Positions 7,171-7,289 of a stretch of DNA of 7,289 nucleotides are shown in pieces; positions within the stretch are counted from its first letter, which is position 1, and each line of letters opens with the position of its first letter. Below the pieces are notes generated by a model, which saw nothing but the letters and a program-made list of their open reading frames with translations, had not been told where the DNA came from and did no database searches. The position numbers were made by a program, and so were the translations under genes. Source of the DNA: Candidatus Competibacteraceae bacterium (GTDB lineage: Bacteria > Pseudomonadota > Gammaproteobacteria > Competibacterales > Competibacteraceae). Location: assembly GCA_012032855.1 (NCBI GenBank), contig JAAUQA010000153.1, positions 1 to 7,289 of the forward strand, given 5' to 3'.

Positions 7171-7289
7171 TTAATTCCCCTTACCGAGCATGGCCCGCCC
7201 CACTTTGGAGCCGGAAGGTCGCCCGAGAAAATCCGCAATGAAATGGCCGACAGCGACGAGTTGATTCAGATCGACCCCGGTCTCAATGC
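7171..7289 (-). CDS. mvaB: Hydroxymethylglutaryl-CoA lyase, C-terminal end (partial)
   Basis: This is the last 38 codons plus the stop (TAA at 7173-7171) of a gene that enters from the right edge. The visible peptide starts IETGVDLNQL, continues with a helix ending in DFLGRPSGSKVGRA, and closes MLGKGN. It matches the conserved end of HMG-CoA lyases: a (G-L-)G-I-x-T-G-V-(D/N)-L segment, then a helix, then an L-x-R-x-x-x-S-K-V motif. The two bases before the first full codon are compatible with the family's Gly. The enzyme cleaves 3-hydroxy-3-methylglutaryl-CoA to acetoacetate and acetyl-CoA in leucine breakdown. The TIM-barrel catalytic part lies outside the window, so activity cannot be judged. 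The gene is on the same strand as the NAGGN cluster but about 305 bases upstream of it, so it is probably the end of a separate transcription unit. A related DRE-TIM metallolyase is the only serious alternative. Confidence 0.82.
   Translation of the reverse strand, partial: IETGVDLNQLVAVGHFIADFLGRPSGSKVGRAMLGKGN

Noticed and set aside
7027..7289. Plus-strand frame open from 7027 to the right edge
   Set aside because: Its second half is exactly antisense to the recognised HMG-CoA lyase end, it has no start with a ribosome binding site, and I recognise no family in it. An open antisense frame of this length is ordinary.

Overview
The window holds one minus-strand gene cluster that I read as an extended operon for the dipeptide osmoprotectant N-acetylglutaminylglutamine amide (NAGGN). 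The host is probably a proteobacterium, most likely a gammaproteobacterium. That rests on the NAGGN gene set, known from Pseudomonas and rhizobia, and on a neighbouring hydroxymethylglutaryl-CoA lyase; it is an inference, with no rRNA or other marker in view.

Layout, in the direction of transcription (right to left): the last 39 codons of a hydroxymethylglutaryl-CoA lyase (7289-7171); a non-coding stretch of about 305 bases; asnO, a glutamine-dependent amidotransferase (6865-5092); ngg, a GNAT/ATP-grasp fusion that makes N-acetylglutaminylglutamine (about 5006-3328); a first M42-family metallopeptidase-like gene (3328-2165); a second M42-family gene (2161-1049); and an acetamidase/formamidase-family amidase (1018-88). 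The last 87 bases hold no supported gene. From asnO onward the genes are head to tail. Spacings are 85 nt or more (depending on the ngg start), a one-base stop/start overlap, 3 nt, and 30 nt, so a single transcript is likely.

Expected joint function: Ngg acetylates glutamine and joins it to a second glutamine. AsnO then amidates the terminal carboxyl to give NAGGN. The M42 peptidases and the amidase would suit turnover or recycling of the compound, but that part is inference. Two features go beyond the usual three-gene set (amidotransferase, GNAT/ATP-grasp, one M42 hydrolase). The M42 gene is duplicated in tandem, and the first copy has Thr where the second metal-binding Glu of the family should be. 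An acetamidase/formamidase-like gene is also appended.

Three of the five cluster genes read across frames. I find four single-base indels: one extra base in asnO, one missing base in ngg, and two missing bases in the amidase. Three sit in or next to short homopolymer runs. Correcting each one restores a full-length protein with the conserved residues in register. The simplest explanation is sequence error; real decay of the locus is the alternative. The two M42 genes are intact.
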